A stretch of 64,000 nucleotides of DNA from Ornithodoros turicata (taxonomy: Eukaryota; Arthropoda; Arachnida; Ixodida; Argasidae): the NCBI RefSeq assembly GCF_037126465.1, contig NC_088202.1, positions 125,006,123 through 125,070,122 of the forward strand, written 5' to 3'. A program made the translations under genes and the position numbers. Positions within the stretch are counted from its first letter, which is position 1. Each line of letters starts with the position of its first letter. The notes beneath the pieces are model-generated. The model worked only from the letters and a program-made list of their open reading frames with translations, did no database searches and had not been told where the DNA came from. Shown here piece by piece: positions 34,573 through 47,551 of the stretch.

Positions 34573-36949
34573 GAGTAGAAAAGATCTGTGGCGAATAAAG
34601 TGAAATAAGTAATATTTGCGACCATTTGTATAGTTAAATACGACGATAACATACGCGGTTTGATGCAAACATGGCGGCACTGTCTAATGCTGGCACCGCT
34701 TATGTAGAGCGGGCGCCACGGAGCACTAGACGAACCTAACCTAAACTTAACCATATCTAGGCCGGTTAAAACCACCGCCACCTCAGCGCCCCCTAGACGA
34801 ATTCCACTGCTATAGTAAAGCCCAACATTCTACCCAGGTATAGCATCCGCTTTGATCGCGCTCACTTACATGTGCATTTATAAATCTACCTTTAATTGGC
34901 TTTAACCGATATACTGCGACTTGGAACTTAGATACTTTCATTATTGAGTAGTACTTTACAGTACAGGCAAAGAAGACAGGCGGTTTTGGCTCCGTGATTT
35001 ATCGATTGCAATGTGGCTACGTTATTCTAATCTCCCTCATTCGCTGCGTTCTTTAGTATGGTCAAAGCTTTTAGAATGATGCAGAAGCAATCTTAGCGCA
35101 CTTCACCCGTATCTTGTTCTGCGGTGGCAATGCGTGTAAATGCTGGCTTTAGGTGTATATATACAACGGAACAAGGCGTAAACAGTAAGTAATGAGAGCG
35201 GAGTGCGTTCTCTTTCTTTCTCTTTCTTTCGGAGTGCGTTGTAAACGGATTCTAAAAATCTTACAAATTACCATGTACCATGCATCAGAGATCAATGAAA
35301 TATGTGTCAGTCCAGTGCATGAGCAATTTGGCTGAGACTATTTTGAAGACGGGGGTGTATGTGCCAACCGTCGATACCTTTGTCAACATTTGAAGTGTCT
35401 CCTGATTGTTTGCTTCTCCTCAACGTATATTCTGAATAAAGAGTCACGCAGTTGTAAGTTACACTCCTTGAATCCATTCGTGTCTTCTCCTCATAATCAA
35501 GGATGTGTTGATTCACCTTCTGGGTCATATCTCGGGATTCATAAATAATGAATCGTCAGGTTGATATACCCGGTATAAGCATATCACCCTCTCAGGGGGG
35601 ATGACACTGCATGGTTTCGCGGCGCTGCAGACGGGTAGTGGTCCCCATGTGATGCACTGGGGGAAAAAAATCCCCCCTAGTACATAGCAAGAAAAAGGAT
35701 ACTGCATAACCAACTCGCAAGTATGTTTACGTATATATGAAAATTTATTTACGAGTGCATGGGATAATAAAGCCTGATGTTTAGCTTTTACTGATTAGTA
35801 CCGCCCTCCTCTTGAGAAAGGCGAGTGAGAGTTTCAATCAGTACTTTGCAGTAATGAGAATAATAACATATGAGAAGAACACGATGCAAAAACATATCTT
35901 CGCATGCCATTAGAATCTTTCTTTTTAGTGCGATTTCACAAAGGACGTTCACGGTGTTTACCGAACGCACGAAGTATCTTTCAGATGGCCGTATACGGTA
36001 TCGCTATATAAGAATATAGGGGCGCCGCTAGGCAATTTTTGCAGGGAGGGGCAAGATCTCGGACCCGGGCGCCACTGCACAGTCCCACATCATTTAGGAC
36101 AGGTCGTGTGCTGTTTGAGGGCGACGGAACGAAAAAGAAAAGTAGAAGAGAAACAGCGGGAATATCCAGAGTTGTGCAGCCTTGACCACGTCGGCAGGGC
36201 TCTGGCAAAGTCTAAAAAAAAAAAAAATGAAAAAGTCTGAGCCAGGCGGGCAAGTGCCCCCTTGCTCCCCCTCAACGCGCCCATGGCCAGAAGTGCTTCT
36301 TCATTTCCTTTTCTTCTTTTTTTTTTCTGTCTTCTCAGGCTAGTATAATCATCTTTGATACGTAAGCGGAAAACAAAGGAAACGTAAGTGGAGCGGTTTA
36401 TTTTAGGAAAGGCTACCACGTGCATATTCGCATTGAGACGCACATAACGCGGTTCACCACCATGGAAAGCCTTTGAAAGAAAAGTGGCTAGCAGTGCCAG
36501 TGAAATGTACCTGTTCTCATAAGGACACTTTCCGCGTGTGACACCTTGTCATTTAGTGAACTATAGGCAAGCCACCAGCGAATGCAAACAAGGAAATGTG
36601 TATGCGGCCAAGGTCAGCTTCCTAATGATGTGTCCCAAACGTTGACAACGATTGTGTTGTATATAGACGGCGAAAAGTAATTGGGCTGCGAGTGAGTAAA
36701 CAGCGGCTCCCAGTAAAATACATCGTGAAATACGCTACAACTATTTACGTGTATACAGTTCTTGTCATATAGCAAATAGTGATTTACCTGCCAGTGACCT
36801 GTTTTTCCTTTGTTCCCTTGCAGCGTCACCCAAACTAAAACAATGTGTTGGCTGCCAACACGATCTGAGGTAACTGCGGACTGGTCTCCTCCTCATGCCC
36901 TGTGTACGATGCCAAGAAAAATATCAACGTTGCTGTCAGTACTTTGATT
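34573..36949. other. Intergenic, nothing firmly recognised
   Basis: A TCTTTC repeat run lies at about 35211-35230. At about 36010-36290 a stretch has GGGGCGCC near one side and ACGCGCCCATG near the other with G/C tracts inside, as in other elements here, but I could not pair the ends convincingly. No coding gene is supported. Confidence 0.4.
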
Positions 36950-36957
36950 GTTCTTAC

Positions 36958-37292
36958 CAGTCTTGGGAAAAGTTACTTGAAAAAGTAACTGCGTTCCAAT
37001 TCCAGTTAGAACACGAACAAAGTAACTAAGTTACAGGTACAGTTATACTCTACGCAAATAGTAGCTAGTTAAGTTACAGCAGCAAATAACTAAGTTACTG
37101 TGCAGTTACTTTCCAAAACGGCAAGGACAAGGACTCCAGTCCAGAAACATTTATTCTAAACTCTTTACTAATGCAATGGGAACTGTATGTGCAGGTTGCA
37201 AGCAACAGCTGCAGCTCCAAATTGGTCTATGCAGCACGTGCCGCGTGTCGCCACACAAATAGGCTGACTCATCTTGCGTGTAAATCTACCCC

Positions 37293-37340
<48 letters not shown>

Positions 37341-38372
37341 TGCTTCTCTAAATCTGCCCCTCTTTATTCGAAAGCAACTCTGCCAATGCTGAACAACCTT
37401 TCAAATGCACGGCACACTATATAGACAGGTCCAACGCTTACTCCATACTGCACTTATATAGGAGCGCTGACCACAGAACTGTTTTCTTGCCATCAGAGTA
37501 ATGGTGTCGTTTTATACTGTAGCAATACTAAAGTCAACTTTAATTTGAGCCCTTTGCGAGGCCACTGTGCCAGCGTTGTACTTCTGTTTTATGCTAGCAT
37601 AGTGAGGTATAGTCAGGTGTCACCAGCCTCGAGTCGAGGGCCACCTCCGGACACAGTGGATCCCCAATGCGCTTGTTTCTGAGTCGCGGTGACAGCTGTA
37701 CCCTTTGCACACCTCCATTCTTTTACAGCTATACGGGCGGTTGTGTAAGCCACGAATAACGTGCGGCAAAGGGTATACAGAAAGAAAATGCGAACGCTTT
37801 CCGAAATTATTTTCAGAAACTCTCGCCCCCCCTCTCTCCCAAAATTGCTTGGTCCCTGGACAAATCCAGCCCACCAACGCTCTGCCCTCGAAGCTCTTTT
37901 GACCTTTCTGGATACCATAGGACTCCGATAATTATTCTGGAGGGGCTCATTATTACATTCCCCACATCACCACCAGCATCGGGGTACAGTATGGGCGTTC
38001 CCGGGATTTTTTCCAAGGAGGGGCAAAGCGTTTCCAAGGGGGGGGGGGCAAGCGTGTAAACCTCCACTCCCCCTACCACATCTTCTTCTGGAGGCGGACG
38101 TCGCGCACTGTGTGGGTGTTCACAGGTTCCTATTATGACATCTGACAATAATCATTACGACCTATGGCTATGTAGTGCACTATTTTCACAAGCGACCTTG
38201 GAGTGAGGGGAGAACTGCCCCCCTTGCCCCCGGTTCGGTACGCCCATGCGGTAGAGTATCGCCCCTAGCCGACTCCCCACTCATCATCTCACAATAAAGA
38301 AGTTGTTGTTGTGAGAAACTTACGATTCTGAAAGTAACTAGTCACTTCCAACGAAGTTACTTCACAAGACTG
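36958..38372. mobile_element. 1.4-kb hAT-like element with perfect 8-bp TSD
   Basis: The element begins CAGTCTTGGGAAAAGTTACT and ends AAGTTACTTCACAAGACTG. The outer eight bases CAGTCTTG are perfectly inverted. The 8-bp duplication GTTCTTAC flanks it at 36950-36957 and 38373-38380. The left sub-terminal region carries repeated AAGTTAC/GTAACT motifs, a usual place for transposase binding in hAT elements. The interior has a (TTA)n microsatellite and, at about 37989-38250, an inserted-looking G/C-tract segment bounded by TGGGCGT and ACGCCCA. No intact transposase is visible. Confidence 0.88.
37294..37339 (+). repeat. (TTA)n microsatellite
   Basis: About 15 uninterrupted TTA units inside the hAT-like element. 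Confidence 0.95.
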
Positions 38373-38435
38373 GTTCTTACAGGGTTTAGGATGTCATCTA
38401 GACGTCTTCCGCTCTTCAGTGGTTACTTAAACGTA

Positions 38436-38657
38436 TATAGTGCTGCAGACTGGGAGATGCTGCGCTTGAATCCTACCACCGGCTGTGCTATCGCATGAGG
38501 TTTTCCTTGGGTATTCCGGCAGACTTTCGGGACGAATGTCGATACAATTCCCCTTGAGGTTGGCCTAGGTCACATAACCCCCCCCTCCCCCGTGGTCTCC
38601 TCCTCCTTCCTGCAGTCATCTGTCCACGTCTGTACGCCGCTCATTGCCACAGTACAT
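38436..38657 (+). mobile_element. tRNA-derived SINE, copy 3
   Basis: The B-box region is degraded (CGCTTGAATCCTACCACCGG). The following GAGGTTTTCC, CAGACTTTCGGGACGAATGT, TTCCTGCAGTCATCTGTCC and ACGCCGCTCATTGCCACAGT blocks are in the same order as in the copies at 7479 and 34327. It lies 60 bp beyond the hAT-like element. Divergence suggests an old copy. Confidence 0.65.
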
Positions 38658-41600
38658 AGTCTTCCACTGCATAAAACTACATAAAAAGTACATAGCCTTA
38701 ACTGCAAACATGGCTTGAGGCCAGAATGCGCTGACATTTGTGCTGTATTGTTCAAACTATTTCCATCATCAGAGAATTGGTTACTATGAGTCTTGCTGCA
38801 AGGTCCCTCATAAGGGAGCGTGACACCCCTCAGCGTCTGATTCCCCATGCATTTTTAAAATCTCATATCGCCGCGAAGAACTGTTCAATTTGCGTGAAAC
38901 ATGTCTTGGCTGGTAGATTTTAGCGGTTTCTATAGTGCATCTAGGCTTTCGGCTTGGGCCATAGAAGCTTCCCTAAAGCGTTCAAAAAATGACAAAAAAC
39001 GCATTTCCTGCTTCGTTCAACTTTGTGATTACGCACAAAATATATATGCATCAAACGGGAATTCTGAACTCATTAACCGGTAGGAAAATACGTTTAAATA
39101 CAACACAGGCAACAATATTTCGCTTACGTCGAACAGTCAACCTCCTACACGATCTTATACGATCCTCCTACACGATATCGTCAGCTATGGTTAGCCTATA
39201 GAGGACTCGCTAATACTTCAGATTCATGCCAAGTGAACATAGTGACATAACGAGCTCGTAACGCATAACAAGGTCGTAAAGTGTCCCCCTGCTGTGCATC
39301 GTTGAAATGACAGAGATGGAATCACCAAAGATCACCATCACAAGCCCTTCGTGCGTTACGCAGCAGGGGTACAAATGGCCCAACCAAGGGAGAATGGCAC
39401 GAGAAACTGCCCACTGCATTATGTGTAGCAGCAGTCGCGAGCTGATGCAACAAGCCTTCTGATGTGATGATGTTATGGACCTCTAAATTAAAGTTACACT
39501 TCATTTAATCGCTGTGGGGTTAGAAAGTGAAAATTGTAACATCGGGGTTCAATGAAGCCGTGAAGGAGATTTGTGGGCTGTACGGTGTCATTATCACGTG
39601 CTAAAAGCTGCAGTGCTGCCTGATTTCCTATTCACTTCAATAGACCTCTCCCTGTTTGTAAACAAGTGACGTCATAGTGTTTGACAGCGCCACCAATTTG
39701 GTATAGTTGAACTATATACGCTCGAAGCTATGGCGAAGAAGGTCGCCCCGAAAGCCACGATCTTGAGGGGATTACGATAGTCCCTGAAAGGGACCCGACC
39801 TTCTTTCCTACTTTTCTTTCAATAGGAGGCAGCGAACAAGTGTCCATTCGTGGAACCTCCCCTTCCGATTTGTTTCGGTTTCAGTCTGTCTACCCACGCC
39901 ATGATGACGTTTCTCGGGTAGAGGTTTATTCTCATTTTTGTATCGGCGCTGGCTGTTACGGGCACAGCACATTAGGAAGACGCCGTCTGGAGCTTTGTCC
40001 TTGTAGACTGATGCATTTGCTCGTCTAATGCATTGCATGCCTCACTTAGGAGACAGCTTTGTCCATTTGAAGCATTAGGTGAGCGGGAGCTAAATAACCT
40101 TGGGAAGGCGGTGACGCAGTTGAATATTAAAGCCATACAGCCATGCCGACTTTTGGCACTAACTCGAGGGGACATATGCGGAACCCTGTGTCTGTGTCGA
40201 TGGCTCTGGCCATCCTTTACATTGTGAATATATACATTGAGGACCAGTTAGTTGTCGTTAGAAGTCTTCATGTGATTGGCGTTCAATATCTTCACAAAAT
40301 GTTTCCCAAGCTGTCTCTCCAAGTGCATGCGATGGCTCCCAGCCCTGCATATTCAGGGGCAACACAATGGCAACAGTACACTCTTTCTTCGGATCAAACG
40401 TGTTGTTTAGAGATACATTCGCTAAACACTGTTGGGTTTTACAGAAGGCACTTTCCGCCTCTGTGCTATATGGTAGCCTTTGCGGTACTCACTTCCGCGG
40501 TATTATCTCTGAAAAGTTGGGTACGTAATCCTTGGGACGTAATTGCAGGAAACTATCAAATTTCGTAGATGTGTTTTCGTTTTTCTTTTTTTATACAGTC
40601 TGGTCCAGAGATGCACTTTACTGGCTTGATATGGTTAGGGTCAGGCGACCTCGCAGCGATCAGGGATCTCACGGTGTGTTCCAAGAATTGCACTTGTCTC
40701 TGCGCAAACTTGTTAACATTTATGAGCAATTTTGCACTAGCAGTTGCGTCACGTACTCCGTAAAGGTGCAGTCCATGTTCGCCTCATGTCTCCGAAAATA
40801 TAGCCACATCGTCAGCTATGTTTCAGCTATTTCTTTTTTCGAAACGGACCACTATTTTCTTTTGTCATCTTATAACTGAAACTGAACCAGAACGAAAAGT
40901 ACTGTTCCGAAACGGTTGGGAAAACGGTTCAGTATCGTTGCTTTTTTTTCTCTCTCTCTCTCTCTAAAGGCGTTTAGACAATTGGATGATATCGAAGGTG
41001 TGAAGGATACCCACAAGTCGAGGGCTAAAACTGCCTCATATGTTACAAATGTTGTTCAAAATTCCATAATTCCATCAACACGCAAATGTTGTACACGATG
41101 CTCGTAACCCTTCTGGCCAGGCGTTTTGTGCCTGTGTGTTTCGGTCGGGCAGCAGGTGTGATTCGTGTTTCTATCTTTGTGGTACAACACTTATTTTGGT
41201 TTAATTGTGACCTTGATTCGCCTACTGTTGAGCTCTGGCGATCTGGGCACCACAAAAAGTAGGTACTACACTAATAAAAGATATACTCGATATTTTACTG
41301 ACATTTTATTTATCAGTCTTCTGTTTGCGTTCAACTTCAATTGCGTCCGCGCGTGGGTGCGTTTTCATCACCGTATCATACATGATCTTAAATAAATCAA
41401 TGCTTGATGTCAAGATGCTATGACTTAATGTGTTTGTGGGAAAGCTTGCATCCTATTCCGTATACACACGAGCGTATTAGAAACCAGAGAATGTTGGCAT
41501 ACCTTTTTCTGCAATGCGCTGAACGGTTATAAACCCCAATAAACCGATTCGAACCGTTATTTCTGCCCTCCAGAACTGAACCGGAACCGAAACAAAATCC

Positions 41601-44569
41601 CTGAACCTGAACTGAGCCCGTAAATTTTTCGGTTTGAATCCTGATTCCAACACCAGCACTCTATAAAGCGCCATACGAGCACACACATTTTTCTGTATTC
41701 CGTCAAGTATCGTCTGCAATTCAGACTCGATCCCTTGTGCCATGTCGAAATGTTGCTCCTAGGGCTTCAATGTCGATTGTGGGAACGATTAAAAAAAATC
41801 AGTTGAAGACTGAGAGTAGGTCGAATAGACGGCATGTTACTGGTTGCCAGAATCCGTTGTACTTGAACAGATATGCATGTGAGCAATAACCTGAGCGTGG
41901 CGAAGCAGACTTCCGAGGCTTTGGCACAGTTTTCCGCCAAATATCCTGTCTGTAATATATAAGCCTGAAAACATTGCAGAAGTCTGCGTTGACTTTGTGA
42001 CCACGTGGGACGATTCATGGTGCACAATGTCGTTGATGTGGAAAACCTATCAAGCCACTTTTTGTCCCGATACTCTCTATAACTGTGCTGTCTTCGGTCA
42101 CGGTGCTGTCTTCGGTCACGGTGACTGCGGGATGTCCCATTTTGACAGTTGCTGCTCTGGCTCCGAGTGTCCAAACTAGCACAAGCACTTCAAGCACTTC
42201 TCAATCTACTGACCCAGAGATGTCCAAGGTTCAAACCACAAAGGTAATATCCTTGCTGTGCTCCCTGGCGCATTCCCTATACATTGTAACATGTCACACA
42301 AACGCGCGACAGGGTCGTTGCCGCGAGCGCGCCCGCGCACGCTCGCCCGCCCAGCGGGCAGTCTGTGTACAGGACATATTTTTTCGTCGCGGAAATTAGC
42401 ACCAAACTCTGTACGTCAGTACGTTGTGCATACTTTATTTACCACCACTCCTGGAGCGTGTGAAGTATACCTCGTGCGAGTCACGCAAGGACCTCCTCCA
42501 CGGTGTCAAATTCGCGACCCTTCAGCTTCTTCTCGGAGAAGAGGAAGAAGTGACGGCACTGGCCAGTGATTCTATAAACAAACAGATTCTATGCACAAAG
42601 GAAGAAGCGATGCCTGCGCTGCCGTCCTCCATGTCAACAGACATATATAAAATATGTGTATTTAATAAGATTCACGAAGGGGTTGTTTGCATGTACCGCC
42701 AAATTTCATTTCCAAATGACGTAAAAACGTGCTCTACGTATAAGGAGTTTGATACTGATGCCGAAAGTGGGAAATGGAGCCATCCAGTTAAGTGAAACTT
42801 CGTTCATAATATCCCTTGTAATATACGAACCGTTCGCTTGTCATGCAGTCACATTCTATACGAACTAGTCAAAGTGAATATTGTGAATGTTGTACCTTTT
42901 TAAATTCTTAACTTTTGCACTGTCAGCTGGTATCGTGTCGTTCATCCCGTTAAAGGGAATATGGAGGGATGAAACGGAAGAAGAGTTGCTGTAATAAATA
43001 TAGGGTTGTTCGAACTTCTCGTTCTAAATGAGAACGAAAGCAGAACGTTGAGATTTTTGGCTTGTGACTGAACCTCAGATAAGATCATCAATGGATTTTT
43101 GTAATGTATAATGGTAACGTGTTCAAGCGTGACGGTAACTGTGAGAAACGAAAAAAAAAAAGCGTTCACCTCACGTCCTATCACGCGAATATTATAACTT
43201 CTGTCAATATAGACTTAATGAGACAAAAGGTATTGATATTGAGGCATGGGCGGTATCGCTTGGCTCCTTCGCAAGTTCTAACAGCTTGTTTGTTATATCA
43301 GAGAACACAGGTAGAACATAGACAGACACACCGACATCAACAGAAACGCCCACGGCCGTTGACACGTCCTCAATACGAAATGTTCATGTCTGTCGAAAAA
43401 AAAATCCACGTGAACCTGAGATGAGAATAACCGGTTGTGACTCTGCTTTCCTGTGTGTGCCAGTGCGTTCTTTATTTTATCCATGCCCGCGGCACAAAGC
43501 ACGTGGGCATGCTCACGAAACCGTATCGTGGCGGCATATTCACGCCCGCTCTACCAAACAAAAATAAAATAACAACAATAGTGTATGAAAGAAGAAAAAA
43601 AAGTTGCACACGACGTACAAAGGAAAGAAGAACGAAAGGAAACGACGTGAGACGGGAAGGCGCACTCGCTGGAATGCAGCAACAGCAGAGAGCAGGTTCC
43701 TTGGAATCGCCCACCTGTGAAAACAACTCCCTCTGCAATAGGAAAATCGCACTGAATTTCGTTCGTTTCTTTTTTTTTTTTTTTTTTCTTGCGTACCACA
43801 GATATGACGTAATACCGACGTTATAGTGCTTAAGCACGCAAACTCTGTTAACAGGAACAAACTTTCAGGTAAAATCTGAAGGGTCCATTACGTCATCGTA
43901 TCGTACAGACAACTTCGTGAAGCGTAGAACGCAGTTAGTAGAGAATGTTTGCCACGATTCCTGTTAATGCCAGAGTCAGAACCTTTTTTTCTTTGTAAAA
44001 TATTGTGGTCATGCGTTCATATTCTACCTATATGTGGCTTCCTTTATGCAACATAAACTATGTTTACCAAACCGCTCTGCTTCACAAGTACGCGTGGATT
44101 CAGAAACGACAAATAGACAAATCAATTAGTCGGCCGTCCACAAGTTGTTCAGAATATTTTATTAACATAATTATCTAATTACACAAGTAACTGCCCAAAT
44201 TACACTTCGCTTTTCGCTAACACTATAACAAAGTAAGTGTTCTACGTGCAAACTATCGTTACAAGTATGTCAAACTGCTAAAAATATCTACAATCTACCA
44301 TTTGTATGTACACATATCAGGCAAAATTCAATAATTGCATGGTTGTGATTATTTACATAGTCTCAATCCCTGGTTAGAAAATGAGGTTCCTCAGAGCAAC
44401 GCGCCCATGCTTCATGCATATGCACCGATTAGACCACTAACGTAGGAATTCCTGCTCACCTATAGCGGAAAGAGACTGTGCTCAAGGTAGTCGCGGAGCA
44501 AACACATAACAAGAGTAAGTCTCGGGGTCATTGGTCGAATACGGCGATTCTGAGCTACAGCCCAACATC
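38658..44569. other. 6-kb gene-poor stretch
   Basis: No host gene was recognised. Two open frames near 42085-42399 and 42424-42795 are the least repeat-like, but have no domain or splice support. At 40830-40935 and 41515-41640, GAACCGxAACGG-type words recur (GAAACGGACC, GAACCGTTATTT, GAACCGGAACCG), suggesting the two ends of a degraded ~0.9-kb element. (CT)n at about 40948-40966 and T/A tracts at 43151 and 43770-43788 are simple sequence. Confidence 0.4.
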
Positions 44570-45285
44570 AAAACTCCCAGAGTACGTATGATACAACTAT
44601 TATGATCAGAGGGTCAAAGTTACTTCGGGAGCTGCCTGCAACGTTACGCCGTACAGCGAGGTGGCGGCGCACTAAAGTCCACAATGTCGACACAACAACA
44701 CACTCATGTAAAACATGCGTATTTGTTTCGTTTGCACCACAATTACGGCAAGTAGAATTTCGGGTAGTTCCCCATTTGACCAGCCGATCTTTTGTTGGAA
44801 GTATACCCCAGCAGGCTTTACAGTGAAAGTCCGCAATCTCCTGCAGCAGTGCAACCGGGTCTCTTCTACTACACTGTGCGAGATCGTAGCACCGGTATAG
44901 TCCCTTCTTCGGAGCAACAACAACAACAAATAAGTTAATGACAATGAATGGGGAAATTCGCCACTTAAGGTGCGTCATAAAGCGTCGCATATTCGGGATA
45001 CTTGGACTTTCTCTACTTCTATATCCGGAAGGTGATCTTGCACAAACTTGTATTGCCTAATAATCCCTTTATAAAACACGGGTGGATTTTCTGCTGTAGG
45101 ATACATATTGCCAAGACCTCTGGGTACAAGTGTCCTGCGTCCCGGTCTCAACCAGTGCATGACTAGAGGGCGCCCCGGTGAATCGACTTGGTTGCTTCCG
45201 GCTACACGATTGCTCCCAGCGACCAGGCATTGCCATGGTGTAATAGTAATTTCCCCACAGCATCACCATGATTTAGTTGATGCGG
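44570..45285 (-). mobile_element. LINE 3' fragment with zf-RVT domain
   Basis: Conceptual translation gives RRTLVPRGLGNMYPTAENPP and then, after an interruption, WGILPTKDRLVKWGTTRNST followed by CRNCG...H...HEC (about 44700-44750). This is the zinc-binding C-terminal domain (zf-RVT type) found after reverse transcriptase in several LINE clades. Frames break near 44975, so the copy is dead. The PxFYxxII...LP region aligns by eye with the C-terminal part of the plus-strand RT fragment at 61640-63290, so both probably belong to one LINE clade. Confidence 0.75.
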
Positions 45286-45289
45286 CTAG

Positions 45290-45545
45290 CAATGCTTGAT
45301 AGACGGTGGTGGTGGTGAAACTGCTTGCCATAGCCAGCCACGCTCAAGGGGGCAACGTCGCGACTATCGCAGGGCGGATCGTGTGCCCTGGGCCAACTTC
45401 ACAGGGAACTCTACCCACATTTTCCAATGCTTGATAGACGGTGGTGGTGGTGGTGACGAAAACCAGCTTGCCGTTGTTGGCCTTACGTATGTGGGCTGCG
45501 TCACGACTGTAGTCAGGATGAGATGTGATGGTGTGATAACAGATG
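45290..45545 (+). repeat. Two tandem copies of a GGTGGT-headed dispersed repeat
   Basis: CAATGCTTGATAGACGGTGG begins copies at about 45290 and 45425. Each is followed by GCTTGCC, then CGTCGCGACT/CGTCACGACT. Another relative at 58360-58495 carries GGTGGTGG, CTCGCCGTTGTCGG and CAACGTCACGACT. Period here is about 135 bp. It may be part of a SINE or satellite family. Confidence 0.6.
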
Positions 45546-45582
45546 AAGAAATGATGACGACCGAAAGTTAAGATCTAGGGCA

Positions 45583-46340
45583 GTCACTGCAGAGTTGGCG
45601 AGAAGTCCGAGCAGTACTCATAGCCTTCGAGCGACGCCAGATTCCTCGAGAAAGCAGACGAGGCTGCAAATTCTGGAGTGTCATTGCGTGAAAGAGCCTC
45701 TGGGATGTAGGACATCATCCACCGTACAGTTCCTGCAATGGTCAAGGTATTTCTCCCGCACCGCACCATAAGCGCAGCAATGCAGCTGGATGTATTCGAT
45801 AGTTTCAATTTGCTGACAATGTATGCAGTTTGCGTTGTCTAGAGAGCCATTCTAGAGTAATTGTGATTTAGTGAAAGCGCTTCTTGTTCGCAACCGGAAG
45901 AGCAGAGTGTGTGTGCTGCGGGAAAGTCCTTTCAGCGGGAGGTCAAGTCGATGATTTGCCACGATGTCCCGGATCCCAGGGTGCTGCATATGAACTATCT
46001 CATTGATTGATCAATTTTCTGTCGCTATCTCCGGGGGTCTCCACTGAACATAATGTGTCTTCAACCAATGAATGTTCCGTACTACCGCCGAGAGATTTCG
46101 TGCAAGTACTCACATCAGAGAGGAGGATGACACCAGTAGAATTTGGCGAAGAATGTCCGAGAACGTTTGTGAGCGCGTGACAGCAATGGAGAAGAGGTCC
46201 GTTGATTTTTGTGAACTTCTTCGGAGGGCGCCAGGTGGTGCTGCGTGGTGCTCCGTGGCTCGAAGATGTGGCTGTGGTCACAAAAGGGTGGCTGGTGCGT
46301 CCCTGTCTTTTTTTCCATCACCACCAAGATAAGCTCACTA
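45583..46340 (-). mobile_element. LINE 3' fragment, RNase H/zinc-binding tail
   Basis: On the minus strand the translation HRLDLPLKGLSRSTHTLLFR leads into NCIHCQQIETIEYIQLHCCA and AVREKYL (about 45750-45980). This is the terminal CxxC...H...C module typical of I/R1-type LINE polyproteins with RNase H. One in-frame stop is present within this module. Upstream minus-strand sequence to about 46340 may be more of the same element but is not clear. It is distinct from the adjacent zf-RVT fragment, which ends in a different architecture. Confidence 0.65.
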
Positions 46341-47052
46341 ACCACATCCATGGGATTCTTTTTCTTGGACTACTAAGTACGTGCATGAACTACAGAAAGA
46401 GTTTGGGCTGTACAGGGGCTGCTGGGCTAGAAATAGATATAGTGTTTGTTCCCTAACCATGCCCGGAGACGTCCCGCAATCCCGGCAGTAGGATTGCTCA
46501 CCGAGTATAACACGAAGTGTGTACATACGGATCAGTCCAAGGTACCTGCGACGTTTTTCATCGATTTGTACCCCCCAATGCTAATCACGCTCGTAAAGTG
46601 TTCTTCAAGGTCGCTCATACGGTGCACATGGAAGCATGTTACATCATCGAGGTTAAGGTTTCCCGCACTTTCACAGTCGTGGGTCCCCCCGACTTCTTGT
46701 GACTCATTAGGGCGCGAAGGTCGTTATGCAATTTGAACTGCACGATTTCCTTGAGCCACATTTCCCTGCGCTTTCGATGACAGATTTTCCCTTTCTTCTG
46801 CATAGGAGCGGCTGGACATTACGCTCCGAAGCCTGCGATCTCGTGCGTAGCCATTCTTCACTCATTCCTTATCGGCGACTGACGTACGACGTTTGTCTGA
46901 CGGCGGATGAGGAAACAAATCCTTCAACCATCATCGCAGTGGTTCGTGCCGGCTCGACTGTCTGTGCAGGATGCACTGAAGCTCATTGTGTTATTTTTGT
47001 CACCTCCGTGCGTGTTTGTTTGTCAAGGTCAAGTTCTCGCCTTTTGATTAGA
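46341..47052. other. Unclear, possibly LINE-derived
   Basis: Frames such as the one at 46446-46736 do not give a secure domain match. No gene is supported. Confidence 0.35.
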
Positions 47053-47229
47053 GGGTTTTAGTTCATCGTACGCCATCACCTTTGCGTACGTAAGGGGTAT
47101 AGCGTGGTGGTTCTGTGGCTGCGCACTGCGCGAAGCTCTCTTTCTTTTTTTCTTTTTTTGCGAGTGCGCAGAATCACCAACGTTATTCCTTACGTACGCA
47201 AACGAGATAGCGTACGATGTACTAGACTC
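47053..47229. mobile_element. MITE, family of 6655 (cluster copy 1)
   Basis: The left end GGGTTTTAGTTCATCGTACG and right end CGTACGATGTACTAGACTC are inverted. Internal TTTGCGTACGTAAGG and GAGTGCGCAGAATCACCAAC blocks match the copies at 6655 and 18910. A TTTTTCT-rich centre separates the halves. Confidence 0.75.
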
Positions 47230-47236
47230 GCTACTA

Positions 47237-47544
47237 GAGAGTTTTAGTATATCGTATACGCTATCGCCTTTGTGCTATCGACTATCGACTTTGTACTACC
47301 TTGTACAGCTTGGGACAAAAGTTTATGGAACACGGCACTGACATATTTTCACCGGAGCCGCCCCCTACGAGATATCAGAAAGTGATAGAATAAGAAACGG
47401 GTGCCCCGCTATTCGATCCATCTCTCAATATTTGTGCCCGCCCCTGTTTGCCGCTAAGGTGTCGCGCCATTGCAGAAATGCGGCACCCCGGTGTTCCGTA
47501 AACTTTTGTCCCAAGCCGTACTATCGACTTTGTACTAAAACTCT
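47237..47544. mobile_element. MITE, family of 6655 (cluster copy 2), interrupted
   Basis: It begins AGAGTTTTAGTATATCGTA and ends TTTGTACTAAAACTCT. A separate TA-flanked element (47306-47518) interrupts it. Removing that leaves a MITE of about 95 bp whose right half has the repeated CTATCGACTTTGTACTA. Confidence 0.7.
47306..47518. mobile_element. Tc1/mariner-type MITE nested in another MITE
   Basis: The TIR CAGCTTGGGACAAAAGTTTA has a near-perfect inverted partner ending at 47518 (AAACTTTTGTCCCAAGCCG). TA target duplications sit at 47304-47305 and 47519-47520. Length is 213 bp, so it cannot encode transposase. Its position inside copy 2 of the 6655 family shows it is the younger insertion. Confidence 0.88.
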
Positions 47545-47551
47545 CAATTAG

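Noticed and set aside
42085..42795. Possible two-exon gene (frames at 42085-42399 and 42424-42795, with an AAG|GTAATA donor-like site near 42243)
   Set aside because: No domain recognised, no convincing acceptor, and the second frame is not preserved with the first. Transcript data could revive it.
46446..46736. Host gene or RNase H domain on the plus strand
   Set aside because: Only weak resemblance to a YTDGS-type RNase H start; the surrounding LINE signal is on the opposite strand.
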